Assembly (NCBI GenBank): GCA_947176785.1
Contig: CAMWSA010000176.1
Span: forward strand, 1 to 7,726
Length of the DNA stretch: 7,726 bases
Direction of reading: 5' to 3'
Origin: an uncultured Lachnospiraceae bacterium
GTDB taxonomy: Bacteria; Bacillota; Clostridia; Lachnospirales; Lachnospiraceae
Under the pieces are notes generated by a model. The model was not told the origin of the DNA, did not search any database, and worked only from the letters and a program-made list of their open reading frames with translations. The position numbers and the translations under genes were made by a program. The first letter of the stretch is position 1; each line of letters starts with the position of its first letter. Below, piece after piece: positions 1 to 6,189 of this stretch.

Positions 1-111
1 GTCCCTGCCGGTGTAACGGATGTCACCACAGGTTCCGGCACAGCCGGATACTGATACGGAACCGGTTTCCGCTCATGCAGATTTTCACATTCCGCAGGAC
101 GGCAGCGGTAA

Positions 112-1782
112 TTATTCCGTGTAATACACCGTACTCATGTCCTGCACATACACCGGGTAGAACTTGTAGCCCGCCAGCTTCGGGTCCATGGCGATGGTGA
201 TGGGGGGCACCTGGATAAAGGCGCTGCCCGCCTCGTCGCACAGGATCTTCTGCACCTGCTTGTAAAGCTGTGCCTTCTCCGCCGGATCCAGGGCAGCAGC
301 GGCAGCCTGGTATGCCTCGTCGTAGGCCGCGCTGGCAAAGTTCACGAAATTCTTCTTGGAATCCGTCTGGAAACGGTTGGTCAGGTAGCCGGGGGTCATG
401 TCACTGGTGATGCCGGAGATCGTGGACTGGTAGTTCCGGTCCGTATAGCAGTCGCTGAGCCAGCTGCTCCACTCCACCGGATTGATAGTGGCGTTGATGC
501 CTGCCGCCTTGAGCTGCTCCGCCACCACCTCCGCCGTCTGCATATGGTACTCATAGTTGGAGGGCACTGTTATTTCCAGGTCAAACCCATCCGGGTAGCC
601 CGCATCGGCCATCAGTTCCTGGGCCTTCTGGATATTGGCACCGGTGCCATAGGTATCCGTCAGATCCACATAATAGGTGTTCAGTGTGGGCAGCATGGCC
701 GAACTCACCAGCGTGGCACCGCCCCCCGCCACAAACTCGTTGACCATGTCAAGATCCAGCGCAAAGCAGATGGCCTGCCTGATGCGCACATCGTCCAGGG
801 GCTTTGCCGCATTGTTCAGGAACAGGGCCTGCACCACGTCAGAGGGCGCGGACAGGATCTGAAAGCTGTCCTTAAGCTCACCCGCCTGGCTGTCCGTCAG
901 ATAGGGATAAATCTGGATGGAGCCGCCTTTTAACTCCAGCAGCGCCGTATCCGGGCTGTTGACAATCTTAAAATTCACCTCGTCCAGATAGGGCAGCCCC
1001 TGCTGCCAGTAATCCGGGTTCTTGGCGACCACGATCCCCTCCTGGGGCTTGTATGACACATAAGAAAACGGCCCCGTCCCGATGGGTGTCCCGCTCTCCT
1101 CTTCCCCGCTGCCCGCAGGGATGATGGCTGCCACAAAGCTGTAAATCAACTCTGTGTTGGCACTGCCCACTGTGACCTGAACCGTCTTTTCATCCAAAAT
1201 TTCCACGCTTGTGAGAACGCTCAGCGAAGAGATCAGCGGTGTGCCGTCCAGCAGGCCACTGGCCCGCTCCAGGGAGTATTTTACATCCTCCGCCGTCACT
1301 GTGCTGCCATTGTGAAACTTCACGCCCTCTCTGAGCGTAAAGGTATATACCAGCCCGTCCTCGGAAATGGTATAGTCGCTGGCAAGCGCTTTCATCAAGT
1401 CGCCGTTCTCATCCGGCTTCACCAAGCCTTCAAAGATGTTAAATAGGATTTCTTTAGTTCCTGCCGCAGTTGCCTTATGAGGGTCAAGACTATCAATATC
1501 CTGTTGTATTCCTACAACAATGGAGCCGCCGTAGACAGGGCTTCCCGCCTGGGACTCGGCAGAAGGATTTCCTGCAGATGAATCATCTGCGGAAGGACTT
1601 TCCGCGCTGTCCGCCTGAGACTCCGCGGAGGAAGGATTCCCCGAAGAACCTTCCGGACTTCCCGCCTGGGACTCCACAGAGGAATTATCCCCCGAAGAAC
1701 CTTCAGTGCCACCTGAACATCCGCCCAGTGCAGCCATCGTCAAAAGTGCCATAATCAGTAAAACGCTAATCCGTTTTTTCAT
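112..1782 (-). CDS. ABC transporter substrate-binding lipoprotein, family 5 (oligopeptide/dipeptide type)
   Basis: The 556-residue product is an extracytoplasmic solute receptor for an ABC importer. Residues 1-21 form a lipoprotein signal peptide (MKKR, then a hydrophobic core) ending in a lipobox with Cys22, so the mature protein should be lipid-anchored to the outer face of the membrane. Residues 23-83 are a Ser/Gly/Glu/Ala-rich linker with repeated ESQAGSP and GNPS-type units. The family 5 (SBP_bac_5) body starts near residue 84 with YGGSIVVGIQQDIDSLDPHK and includes the typical LVYTFTLREGVKFHNGSTVT and TAEDVKYSLER stretches. Length is normal for OppA/DppA-like proteins. The ATG has AGGAGAGGA 7 nt upstream. 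The ligand cannot be read from sequence; members bind peptides, nickel or other solutes. No permease or ATPase partner lies beside it here; they may lie beyond the left edge. Confidence 0.95.
   Translation of the reverse strand: MKKRISVLLIMALLTMAALGGCSGGTEGSSGDNSSVESQAGSPEGSSGNPSSAESQADSAESPSADDSSAGNPSAESQAGSPVYGGSIVVGIQQDIDSLDPHKATAAGTKEILFNIFEGLVKPDENGDLMKALASDYTISEDGLVYTFTLREGVKFHNGSTVTAEDVKYSLERASGLLDGTPLISSLSVLTSVEILDEKTVQVTVGSANTELIYSFVAAIIPAGSGEEESGTPIGTGPFSYVSYKPQEGIVVAKNPDYWQQGLPYLDEVNFKIVNSPDTALLELKGGSIQIYPYLTDSQAGELKDSFQILSAPSDVVQALFLNNAAKPLDDVRIRQAICFALDLDMVNEFVAGGGATLVSSAMLPTLNTYYVDLTDTYGTGANIQKAQELMADAGYPDGFDLEITVPSNYEYHMQTAEVVAEQLKAAGINATINPVEWSSWLSDCYTDRNYQSTISGITSDMTPGYLTNRFQTDSKKNFVNFASAAYDEAYQAAAAALDPAEKAQLYKQVQKILCDEAGSAFIQVPPITIAMDPKLAGYKFYPVYVQDMSTVYYTE
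1541..1704 (-). repeat. Imperfect direct repeats coding the lipoprotein linker
   Basis: Direct repeats lie inside the lipoprotein gene. CTTCCCGCCTGGGACTC occurs at 1541-1557 and exactly again at 1658-1674, with a variant (CCGCCTGAGACTC) at 1611-1623. CCCCGAAGAACCTTC occurs at 1639-1653 and again at 1690-1704. Spacings are 117, 66 and 51 nt, all multiples of three, so copy-number changes would keep the reading frame. The product is the low-complexity linker between the lipid anchor and the ligand-binding body. Such repeats can expand or contract by slippage. Confidence 0.8.
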
Positions 1783-1834
1783 GATATGTTCCTCTCCTCT
1801 TCGATCAATAAACCTCTCACTATTCTATTGTCCC

Positions 1835-1863
1835 CTACATTGTAGCATAGATACTCTACAATG
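1835..1863. promoter_or_regulatory. Candidate operator: inverted repeat overlapping the lipoprotein promoter
   Basis: CATTGTAG (1838-1845) and CTACAATG (1856-1863) are perfect 8-bp inverted arms around a 10-nt spacer. The left arm also belongs to a tighter palindrome, CTACATTGTAG at 1835-1845, so there are three CTACA/TGTAG half-sites. They cover the -10 hexamer and reach the -35, where a bound repressor would block polymerase. The regulator is unknown. BlaI-family boxes use TACA/TGTA halves but normally with two bases between them; here there is one. Confidence 0.5.
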
Positions 1864-1866
1864 CAA
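1839..1866 (-). promoter_or_regulatory. Promoter of the substrate-binding lipoprotein gene
   Basis: Read on the minus strand there is a -10 TACAAT at 1839-1844, five of six matching TATAAT, preceded by an extended -10 TG. A weak -35 TTGCAT lies at 1861-1866 with a 16-nt spacer. The predicted start near 1832 gives a leader of about 50 nt before the ATG at 1782. No coding frame competes for this stretch. Confidence 0.65.
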
Positions 1867-2064
1867 GTATTTTTTCCCGTACATGCGATATAGCCGGGAC
1901 TAATTTATTTATCTTCCTGGACATCCTGTTCCGGAAATGTCTCTTTACATGTCAGAATACCTCTCTTCCTTATTCTTCTCAAAAATAAGCAGAGTACCCT
2001 TATATTGATTTGTCAACTCCTTTTCAATCTGCAAGCATGCGGCATTTTTCCCCCATATACATTT
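1867..2064. other. Intergenic gap with no supported gene
   Basis: This is the remainder of the gap between the lipoprotein promoter and the end of the histidine phosphatase gene. I see no terminator with a clear stem and T-run on either strand. On the minus strand the phosphatase frame stays open after its stop for 39 codons, to a TAA at 1945-1947. An overlapping frame then runs to a TAA at 1905-1907. Neither has a credible start with a ribosome site. They may be remnants of a small gene or chance. Confidence 0.5.
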
Positions 2065-2709
2065 TTACCGAGCAAAATAATTGTGGCTGAGGGACTCGTC
2101 ATAGTAGATCACATTCTCCCTCTCTATGGTGATCAGGTGGCCTTCCACATTGAGAATCGTCACGCCGCAGTTTTTGTGGACGCCGCCATTCCAGAAGTCC
2201 TTCTTATCCGTGACGGACAGGCTGCTGAGCAGCCCCTTGACCGCCGCCCCATGGCTGGAGAAAAGGATGGTCTTCCCCGCATTGTCCGGGTTATATGCCA
2301 CCTCATGCAGGAAATCCGTGGTTCTCCTGCACAGCTGCTCAATGCTCTCCGCTCCCTGGGGCGGGGTATAGCTGCCCGGATCTGTGAAAAAGTTCATAAA
2401 CGCAGGGTCCGGGATCGTGAAATTCCCGGGACTACAGCAATAGCCCTCATAGATGCCAAAACAGATCTCCCGAATCCGCGGCTCGTCGATCAGTGGAATA
2501 TCCCGCTCTCCCCGGATAATCTCCGCTGTCTGCCGGGCCCGCTTCAGCGGACTGGTATAGATCACATCAAAGGCCACATCCCTGAGCCCCCTTGCGGTCT
2601 CTCTTGCCAGTTCCAGGCCATTTTCATTCAGGGGGATATCCGTGGCACCCTGCAGCCGCTGCTCCAGGTTCCAGTCCGTCTCCCCGTGCCTGATCAGATA
2701 GATTTTCAT
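2065..2709 (-). CDS. Histidine phosphatase family protein (phosphoglycerate mutase-like)
   Basis: The 214-residue product belongs to the cytoplasmic histidine phosphatase clan, which hydrolyses or transfers phosphate through a phospho-histidine intermediate. It starts MKIYLIRHGETDWN; His8 of the RHG motif is the predicted nucleophile, with Arg7. SPLKRARQTAEI (53-64) is the second phosphate-binding segment, Glu81 in REICFG the likely proton donor, and His153 in FSSHGAA the second catalytic histidine. The set looks complete, so an active enzyme is expected; the substrate is unknown (sugar phosphates, phosphoglycerate and cobalamin precursors are all known in the family). I chose the ATG at 2709 because AGGAGA lies 10 nt upstream and the family begins directly with this strand. 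A start 12 codons earlier has no such support. No cobalamin genes are nearby. Confidence 0.93.
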   Translation of the reverse strand: MKIYLIRHGETDWNLEQRLQGATDIPLNENGLELARETARGLRDVAFDVIYTSPLKRARQTAEIIRGERDIPLIDEPRIREICFGIYEGYCCSPGNFTIPDPAFMNFFTDPGSYTPPQGAESIEQLCRRTTDFLHEVAYNPDNAGKTILFSSHGAAVKGLLSSLSVTDKKDFWNGGVHKNCGVTILNVEGHLITIERENVIYYDESLSHNYFAR

Positions 2710-2747
2710 ATGCCGATACTCTCCTGTCCCATTTCTCCCAGCCATTC

Positions 2748-2776
2748 AAGCTATTTTTGTCCATGTCCTCTGTCAA
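2748..2776 (-). promoter_or_regulatory. Possible promoter of the histidine phosphatase gene
   Basis: A perfect -35 hexamer TTGACA lies at 2771-2776 on the minus strand. At a 17-nt spacer the -10 position reads TAGCTT (2748-2753), a poor match at three of six. It is the best candidate in the 155-nt gap between the CZB gene and the phosphatase gene and suggests the phosphatase has its own transcript. Confidence 0.35.
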
Positions 2777-2864
2777 TGCTCAAAAGGACTGAAAGCAGAA
2801 ATTTCAATGTCGTTTCCTATACGTTCGCCCGAATAAAATTCTACAGTTCGGAAAACCGTCAGCT

Positions 2865-3275
2865 TTATGCCTTTATATCCGTGGATTCTCTGTCTCCATT
2901 CGCCGCCAGGAGCTTTTTCAGGCTGTTGATAGCAGCGGAAAAGCGTCCATAGATTTCAAGAGCCTGCTGGAACCGGCGAAGGGCTTCCTCCTTATCCCCT
3001 TCATCCTTTGCATTCCAGGAGGCGCATGCGCAGCGGTGCAGTTCTTCGTGGCAGCTGACCGCCTGTTGGAACTCACGGCTGCCGGTGATGCGCCGGTCGG
3101 TCAGGGAAGTTGCCCATTTGCCGAATTTACATCCCTTCGGATTGTTCAGCTGGCCTATTTTCAACGTTTCGAATCCGGCCAGATTGTTATATAGCCGCCA
3201 GGTAAAAATCAGGTGGTCAACATCATAAACCGTGAGCCAGTCCTGGGGAAAAAGCCTGGAGGCCCCTCTTGCCAT
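2865..3275 (-). CDS. Stand-alone chemoreceptor zinc-binding (CZB) domain protein, probably a truncated receptor
   Basis: The product of up to 136 residues is almost entirely one CZB domain, a zinc-binding four-helix unit usually at the end of methyl-accepting chemotaxis proteins or fused to diguanylate cyclases. The pattern is DHLIFTWRLYN with His21, then GCKFGKW with Cys49, then CHEELH with His76 and His80, giving the expected 3-His/1-Cys ligands. A helix-rich tail follows (93-123). No transmembrane, HAMP or signalling segment is present. The start is uncertain: the ATG at 3275 has no nearby ribosome site, and the frame stays open upstream to a TAA near 3326, reading GKRFEKDSDSFYA, which looks like the same protein. 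The best AAGGA lies near 3320 but serves no in-frame start. It may be a 3' remnant of a longer receptor gene or a small zinc-responsive adaptor. I am sure of the domain, less sure that it is expressed. Confidence 0.7.
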   Translation of the reverse strand: MARGASRLFPQDWLTVYDVDHLIFTWRLYNNLAGFETLKIGQLNNPKGCKFGKWATSLTDRRITGSREFQQAVSCHEELHRCACASWNAKDEGDKEEALRRFQQALEIYGRFSAAINSLKKLLAANGDRESTDIKA

Positions 3276-3339
3276 TGCGTAAAAGCTATCACTATCCTTT
3301 TCAAAGCGTTTTCCTTCGTTTCGTTATTTAAATAATTTA

Positions 3340-3368
3340 ACTGTAACATAACCCCCTTTAAATATCAA
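3340..3368 (-). promoter_or_regulatory. Candidate extended -10 promoter upstream of the CZB protein
   Basis: On the minus strand -35 TTGATA (3363-3368) and -10 TACAGT (3340-3345) are 17 nt apart, with a TG one base before the -10. A 13-nt AT palindrome (TTAAATTATTTAA on the minus strand, 3328-3340) abuts the -10 at the expected start point. Transcription would begin near 3333, before the open CZB frame. The surrounding AT richness raises the chance of a random match. Confidence 0.4.
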
Positions 3369-3373
3369 TCACT

Positions 3374-3577
3374 TTATCCCAACATACAGATTTTTCCCCA
3401 AAGGACAGCTTCTTCTTCCGTGAGGGAGATCCCTTGGGTATCCATGTAGGCAGCAGCCTCCTTCTCCCCAAGGCATAGCTCCTCTTTGGTGATGACAAGA
3501 AAGCCATCCCGCACATAAGGCGGCACCCGCCATGAGGGGAAGGGGCTGAAAATAAAAAATACCGCATTCCTCTTCAA
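3374..3577 (-). CDS. Unrecognised 67-codon open frame, doubtful gene
   Basis: I do not recognise this frame. Its C-terminal half reads like real protein (YVRDGFLVITKEELCLG, then an acidic helical stretch ending near GKICMLG), which is why it is listed. Its only early start is a TTG at 3575-3577, inside the loop of the terminator that ends the upstream unit, with no ribosome site before it. In the next frame the open sequence continues a few codons past this stop and ends in WDKVIDI, so a frameshifted remnant is possible. It lies between a terminator and a truncated-looking CZB gene, fitting a decayed junction. An internal ATG (in AAAYMDTQG) would give only a short peptide. Confidence 0.25.
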   Translation of the reverse strand: MKRNAVFFIFSPFPSWRVPPYVRDGFLVITKEELCLGEKEAAAYMDTQGISLTEEEAVLWGKICMLG

Positions 3578-3591
3578 GAATACGGCATTTT
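3554..3591 (-). terminator. Rho-independent terminator ending the BlaI/M56/DUF6033-like unit
   Basis: On the minus strand AAAATGCCGTATTC (3578-3591) pairs with GAATGCGGTATTTT (3556-3569) over 14 bp, including two G-U pairs, around an 8-nt loop. A run of six T (3554-3559) closes and follows it. On the plus strand the same positions give A-C and C-A mismatches and no T-run follows, so it works for minus-strand transcripts. It lies about 110 nt after the DUF6033-like stop codon. Confidence 0.85.
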
Positions 3592-3690
3592 AAGAATATA
3601 CATATTGTTTATATATGGCACAACATCCGCTATTATCTGTGGCAGCTTCGAGTTGTCCTTTTTAGGGAACATCAACACGCCTTCACCCAT
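3574..3690 (-). CDS. Small 38-codon open frame in frame after the DUF6033-like gene
   Basis: This frame begins at an ATG, reads MGEGVLMFPKKDNSK and then LPQIIADVVPYINNM, and stops at a TGA within the terminator loop. It is in the same frame as the DUF6033-like gene, separated only by that gene's TAG stop and four codons, so it is either a separate microprotein or a tail reached by stop-codon readthrough. Only a weak AGG lies before the ATG. The composition looks protein-like, but I recognise no family. It could also be the end of a longer ancestral gene. Confidence 0.3.
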   Translation of the reverse strand: MGEGVLMFPKKDNSKLPQIIADVVPYINNMYILKMPYS

Positions 3691-3702
3691 AAGCCTGCTT
3701 TT

Positions 3703-4455
3703 CTATATCTTCAAATCCAGATTCGCACCTACCTGTGGCTGAACTTTTACAGTGGTTTTGCCCGCATCCTCTTCCCGGGCGGCTTCGATAATTGTCCGGA
3801 TATCTGTGTCATTCAGATAAATCATTGCGTCTTTGGAATCAGCCAATTTTTCTTCTAAAAGCTGCTCTGCTTTGCTCGGAGTTGTTGTTCCATCCTCTGC
3901 CTTTTCTGCTTTCTTTTCATCTAATGTTTCCTCTAATTCTTCTTTCTTTTCTGCTGCCTTTTCCTTTGTTTTTTCAATCAGCTCTTCAGAATTTTTCCGT
4001 CTTTCTTCCCGGAGCTTGTCGCTCATATTTAGCATAAAGTCGTTTCTGACAAGGGCAATTTGGCGGTATTTTCCATTTTCATCTATATAACCATGCTTAA
4101 ATACCACACTCCATCCACTGGCATTCATTACACTGTCCAGCATATTCACCGCTGCTTCAACCCCTTTGATCAGCTCCTTCATTTCTTTTTCCTGCTCCGG
4201 GTCATTCTGCATCTTTTCCAAAAGCTGCGGATTGATTGTCAATGTTTTACCGCTTTTGGCCGTTGAAAAAGAATTTCCGACCTTAAGCTCCACACTTGGC
4301 ACAAGTTTTGCCAGTTCATTCACATAATCCGATGTGCTTCTTGACTTGCTGCTGCCTGTTGTTTCTGATGTGTTTTCTGTTTCCTTCCTTTTCGTGCTGC
4401 CCACCATGCTCTGCGCCGCATAGCTACTGTAATTGTTTGTAATCTCCATTGCCAT
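3703..4455 (-). CDS. DUF6033-like protein of unknown function
   Basis: The 250-residue product has no signal peptide or membrane segment, so it should be cytoplasmic. The N-terminus (MAMEITNNYSSYAAQSM) resembles what I remember of DUF6033 proteins of Lachnospiraceae; I could not check this. Residues 20-42 are Ser/Thr-rich. Residues 43-145 look folded, with SDYVNELAKLVPSVELKVGN, a helical stretch near 78-111, and strand-like WSVVFKHGYIDENGKYRQIAL. Residues 146-207 are a highly charged Lys/Glu helix, probably coiled coil, and a short C-terminal part (208-250) follows. AAGGAGG lies 8 nt before the ATG. It starts 58 nt after the M56 gene with no terminator between, so co-transcription is likely. 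The gene is more AT-rich than the lipoprotein gene at the left. Function is unknown; it might be a target of the BlaI-type switch. Confidence 0.85.
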   Translation of the reverse strand: MAMEITNNYSSYAAQSMVGSTKRKETENTSETTGSSKSRSTSDYVNELAKLVPSVELKVGNSFSTAKSGKTLTINPQLLEKMQNDPEQEKEMKELIKGVEAAVNMLDSVMNASGWSVVFKHGYIDENGKYRQIALVRNDFMLNMSDKLREERRKNSEELIEKTKEKAAEKKEELEETLDEKKAEKAEDGTTTPSKAEQLLEEKLADSKDAMIYLNDTDIRTIIEAAREEDAGKTTVKVQPQVGANLDLKI

Positions 4456-4513
4456 GATTTTATCCTCCTTGATAATAAATTTAGCTGAAATCCATTTCTT
4501 TTACACGAAATGC

Positions 4514-5758
4514 CTATAATATTTTAAGTAATCCAAAATACCAGTCGCCCGTGATGCTTTCATAAGGAATCCGCACTACCTCCTCCTCTGGATTGTTTTC
4601 ATAAATACAACTTTCTGCTACACCCGTTAAACCTGGCAGCTTGTAAAACCCGCCGAAAACAATCCATATTACTCCTTCTGCATTGTTTTCATCTAAAAAA
4701 TCCTCAAATGCTTGCCTCTCAACATAAACGTATCTGTCATCATATGAAATCATCTGGCTTAATTCTTCGGTATCGTAGGAAATAATTTGGGGTTTCCCAT
4801 CATAGTTTCCAACCATAATATCTTTGCTTACATTGCACCGTGCATAGGAATGTGTATGTACCGTCAGTAAAATGGCCGCAATCATCAGAAAAGCTACGGC
4901 TGCCATGCCCACACACGTCCTTTTTTTGTATGGGCGGAAGCTGGCAATTTCACCCATTCGCCTTTTCATGTCTGTAAATTCCCTTTCCCCCGCATAGGTA
5001 ACGGCAGGAGGCGTATCATCTGAGCCGGAACACAGCAGTTTCAGGGTTTTCAGCAGTACCAGACCATATTCGCGCGCCGTTCCCCCACTGCTTTGTATGC
5101 ACACCCTGTCGCAGACATCCTCCATATCGGCCCGGAACTGCTTCTGGAAGCTTGTCAGGAACGGGTTCACCCACAAAAGGCAGCGCAGGATATCCCATGC
5201 AAGACCGAACCATAAATGCCCTAATCGGATATGTGTCTGCTCATGCTGTACAACAGTCCTTAATTCATCCCTGCCGTAGTTCTCCAGCATTACTTTAGGA
5301 ATGACAATCTGTGGTTTCAGCAGCCCTACTGTAAACGGCGTGACATTCATGTCCGTAACTCTGATCCTGATATTATCCAGGGAAGTCTTTTCCATCCCGG
5401 CAACAGACTTCCAGAGACGCAGCCGCTTACCGAATATGCACACAACAGCTATAAAAATGCCTGCCATATAAATACGGTCAGCCCAAATCCATGACATGGT
5501 TGCTGTTGTCAGCCTCCACGTTATATTCAAAACAGCCTTATTTTCATAAAACATCTTCAGCTTTCCAAGAAACGGGATGAGCAGGAATGATGACCATAAC
5601 AGCCCCCTTAAGAAAGTCCATCCTGAAAAAAGCAGCTTCCGAAGCAGCATCACAAACCCGGTAAATATAAAGGAAAAAGCCACGCACCGCACAAGCTGAG
5701 TGGTGAAATACACTGTGCAAAAATCCATAAGACTGCCGGTCTGGGACCAGTCAGGCAT
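4514..5758 (-). CDS. M56 family membrane metallopeptidase, BlaR1-like sensor without penicillin-binding domain
   Basis: The 414-residue product is a membrane zinc protease of the BlaR1/MecR1 family, which on sensing a signal cleaves or promotes cleavage of the partner BlaI-type repressor. Hydrophobic segments lie near 22-40, 48-64 and 96-109. The zinc motif is HEQTH at 172-176, and DMEDVCD with Glu213 is the likely third ligand. A further membrane segment follows at about 182-200 and another at 282-300. The last 105 or so residues should lie outside the cell and lack the SxxK acylation site and transpeptidase-like domain of BlaR1, so the signal is probably not a beta-lactam. The start at 5758 is preferred: it follows a GA/GGTGG-type site and overlaps the repressor's TGA by 8 nt (ATGCCTGA), implying translational coupling. 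A start 11 codons earlier is possible. Confidence 0.92.
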   Translation of the reverse strand: MPDWSQTGSLMDFCTVYFTTQLVRCVAFSFIFTGFVMLLRKLLFSGWTFLRGLLWSSFLLIPFLGKLKMFYENKAVLNITWRLTTATMSWIWADRIYMAGIFIAVVCIFGKRLRLWKSVAGMEKTSLDNIRIRVTDMNVTPFTVGLLKPQIVIPKVMLENYGRDELRTVVQHEQTHIRLGHLWFGLAWDILRCLLWVNPFLTSFQKQFRADMEDVCDRVCIQSSGGTAREYGLVLLKTLKLLCSGSDDTPPAVTYAGEREFTDMKRRMGEIASFRPYKKRTCVGMAAVAFLMIAAILLTVHTHSYARCNVSKDIMVGNYDGKPQIISYDTEELSQMISYDDRYVYVERQAFEDFLDENNAEGVIWIVFGGFYKLPGLTGVAESCIYENNPEEEVVRIPYESITGDWYFGLLKIL

Positions 5759-6173
5759 GGAACCCACCCTCGTCCGGGGATTTTGTACCACGGTCTTTGC
5801 TTTTCTCCAGAATCTCTTCCAGTTCCTTTATCTGTTCATCCGTCAGAGCGAAACTCTGTAGCAATGCCGCCATTGCATTTGTCCCGCTGCCGGAAAAATA
5901 GCTGTCCACAAACTTCCTGCTTTTCTCCTTTACGCATTCCTCCCTTGACCTCTGCACATAATAGTGGTAAACCCTCGAATCGCGCTCATCCACCGTGTAA
6001 CCAAGGATATCCTTCTGGTTCAGGCGGTTCATCAGAACCCGCACCATCCTCATTGACATATCCACATGCCCCTGCATCCTTTTGTAGACCTCAGAGGATG
6101 TCAATGGTTCCCCACATGCCCACAATACTTCCATGATCTGCCACTCGCTCGGTGTAATCTCTTCCTTTGCCAT
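5751..6173 (-). CDS. BlaI/MecI/CopY family transcriptional repressor
   Basis: The 140-residue product is a winged-helix DNA-binding repressor of the Penicillinase_R family. MAKEEITPSEWQIMEVLW is the typical N-terminus, residues about 6-75 form the winged helix (SSEVYKRM, recognition helix around MSMRMVRVLMNRL, wing with DERDSRVYHYY), and 76-140 form the C-terminal dimerisation helices. Family members bind palindromic operators as dimers and are inactivated by proteolysis or metal. The overlapping M56 gene indicates the proteolytic mode. I chose the ATG at 6173 because CTTTCCTT on the plus strand (AAGGAAAG on the coding strand) lies 7 nt upstream and because the family starts here. A start 16 codons earlier would place the coding region across the likely promoter. 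Autoregulation is expected. The target genes cannot be read from sequence. Confidence 0.93.
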   Translation of the reverse strand: MAKEEITPSEWQIMEVLWACGEPLTSSEVYKRMQGHVDMSMRMVRVLMNRLNQKDILGYTVDERDSRVYHYYVQRSREECVKEKSRKFVDSYFSGSGTNAMAALLQSFALTDEQIKELEEILEKSKDRGTKSPDEGGFHA

Positions 6174-6189
6174 ACCGCTTCTTTCCTTT

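Noticed and set aside
1..111. Possible coding sequence at the left edge
   Set aside because: A proline-rich minus-strand frame (PVPYQYPAVPEPVV) is open to the edge but has no start codon after the lipoprotein stop. A plus-strand frame also ends at a TGA near 49-51. Neither can be supported from this fragment.
544..933. Plus-strand frames within the lipoprotein gene
   Set aside because: They are shadows of a strongly supported minus-strand gene and show no domain.
1574..1590. Perfect 17-nt palindrome GCAGATGAATCATCTGC
   Set aside because: It lies inside the low-complexity linker coding region, where repeated Ser/Ala/Asp codons easily produce such symmetry.
2005..2952. Plus-strand 315-codon open frame
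   Set aside because: It is antisense to the histidine phosphatase gene, whose catalytic motifs and ribosome site are clear; the plus-strand product shows no recognisable domain.
3358..3567. Alternative minus-strand 69-codon frame overlapping the unrecognised frame at 3374-3577
   Set aside because: Its residues are Arg/Ser/Pro-rich and less protein-like than the other frame. Only its last codons (WDKVIDI) look like a possible frameshifted continuation.
3783..4266. Plus-strand Phe/Ser/Leu-rich frames
   Set aside because: They are the antisense of the Lys/Glu-rich coiled coil of the DUF6033-like gene; the hydrophobic look is a by-product of complementing AAG/GAA codons.
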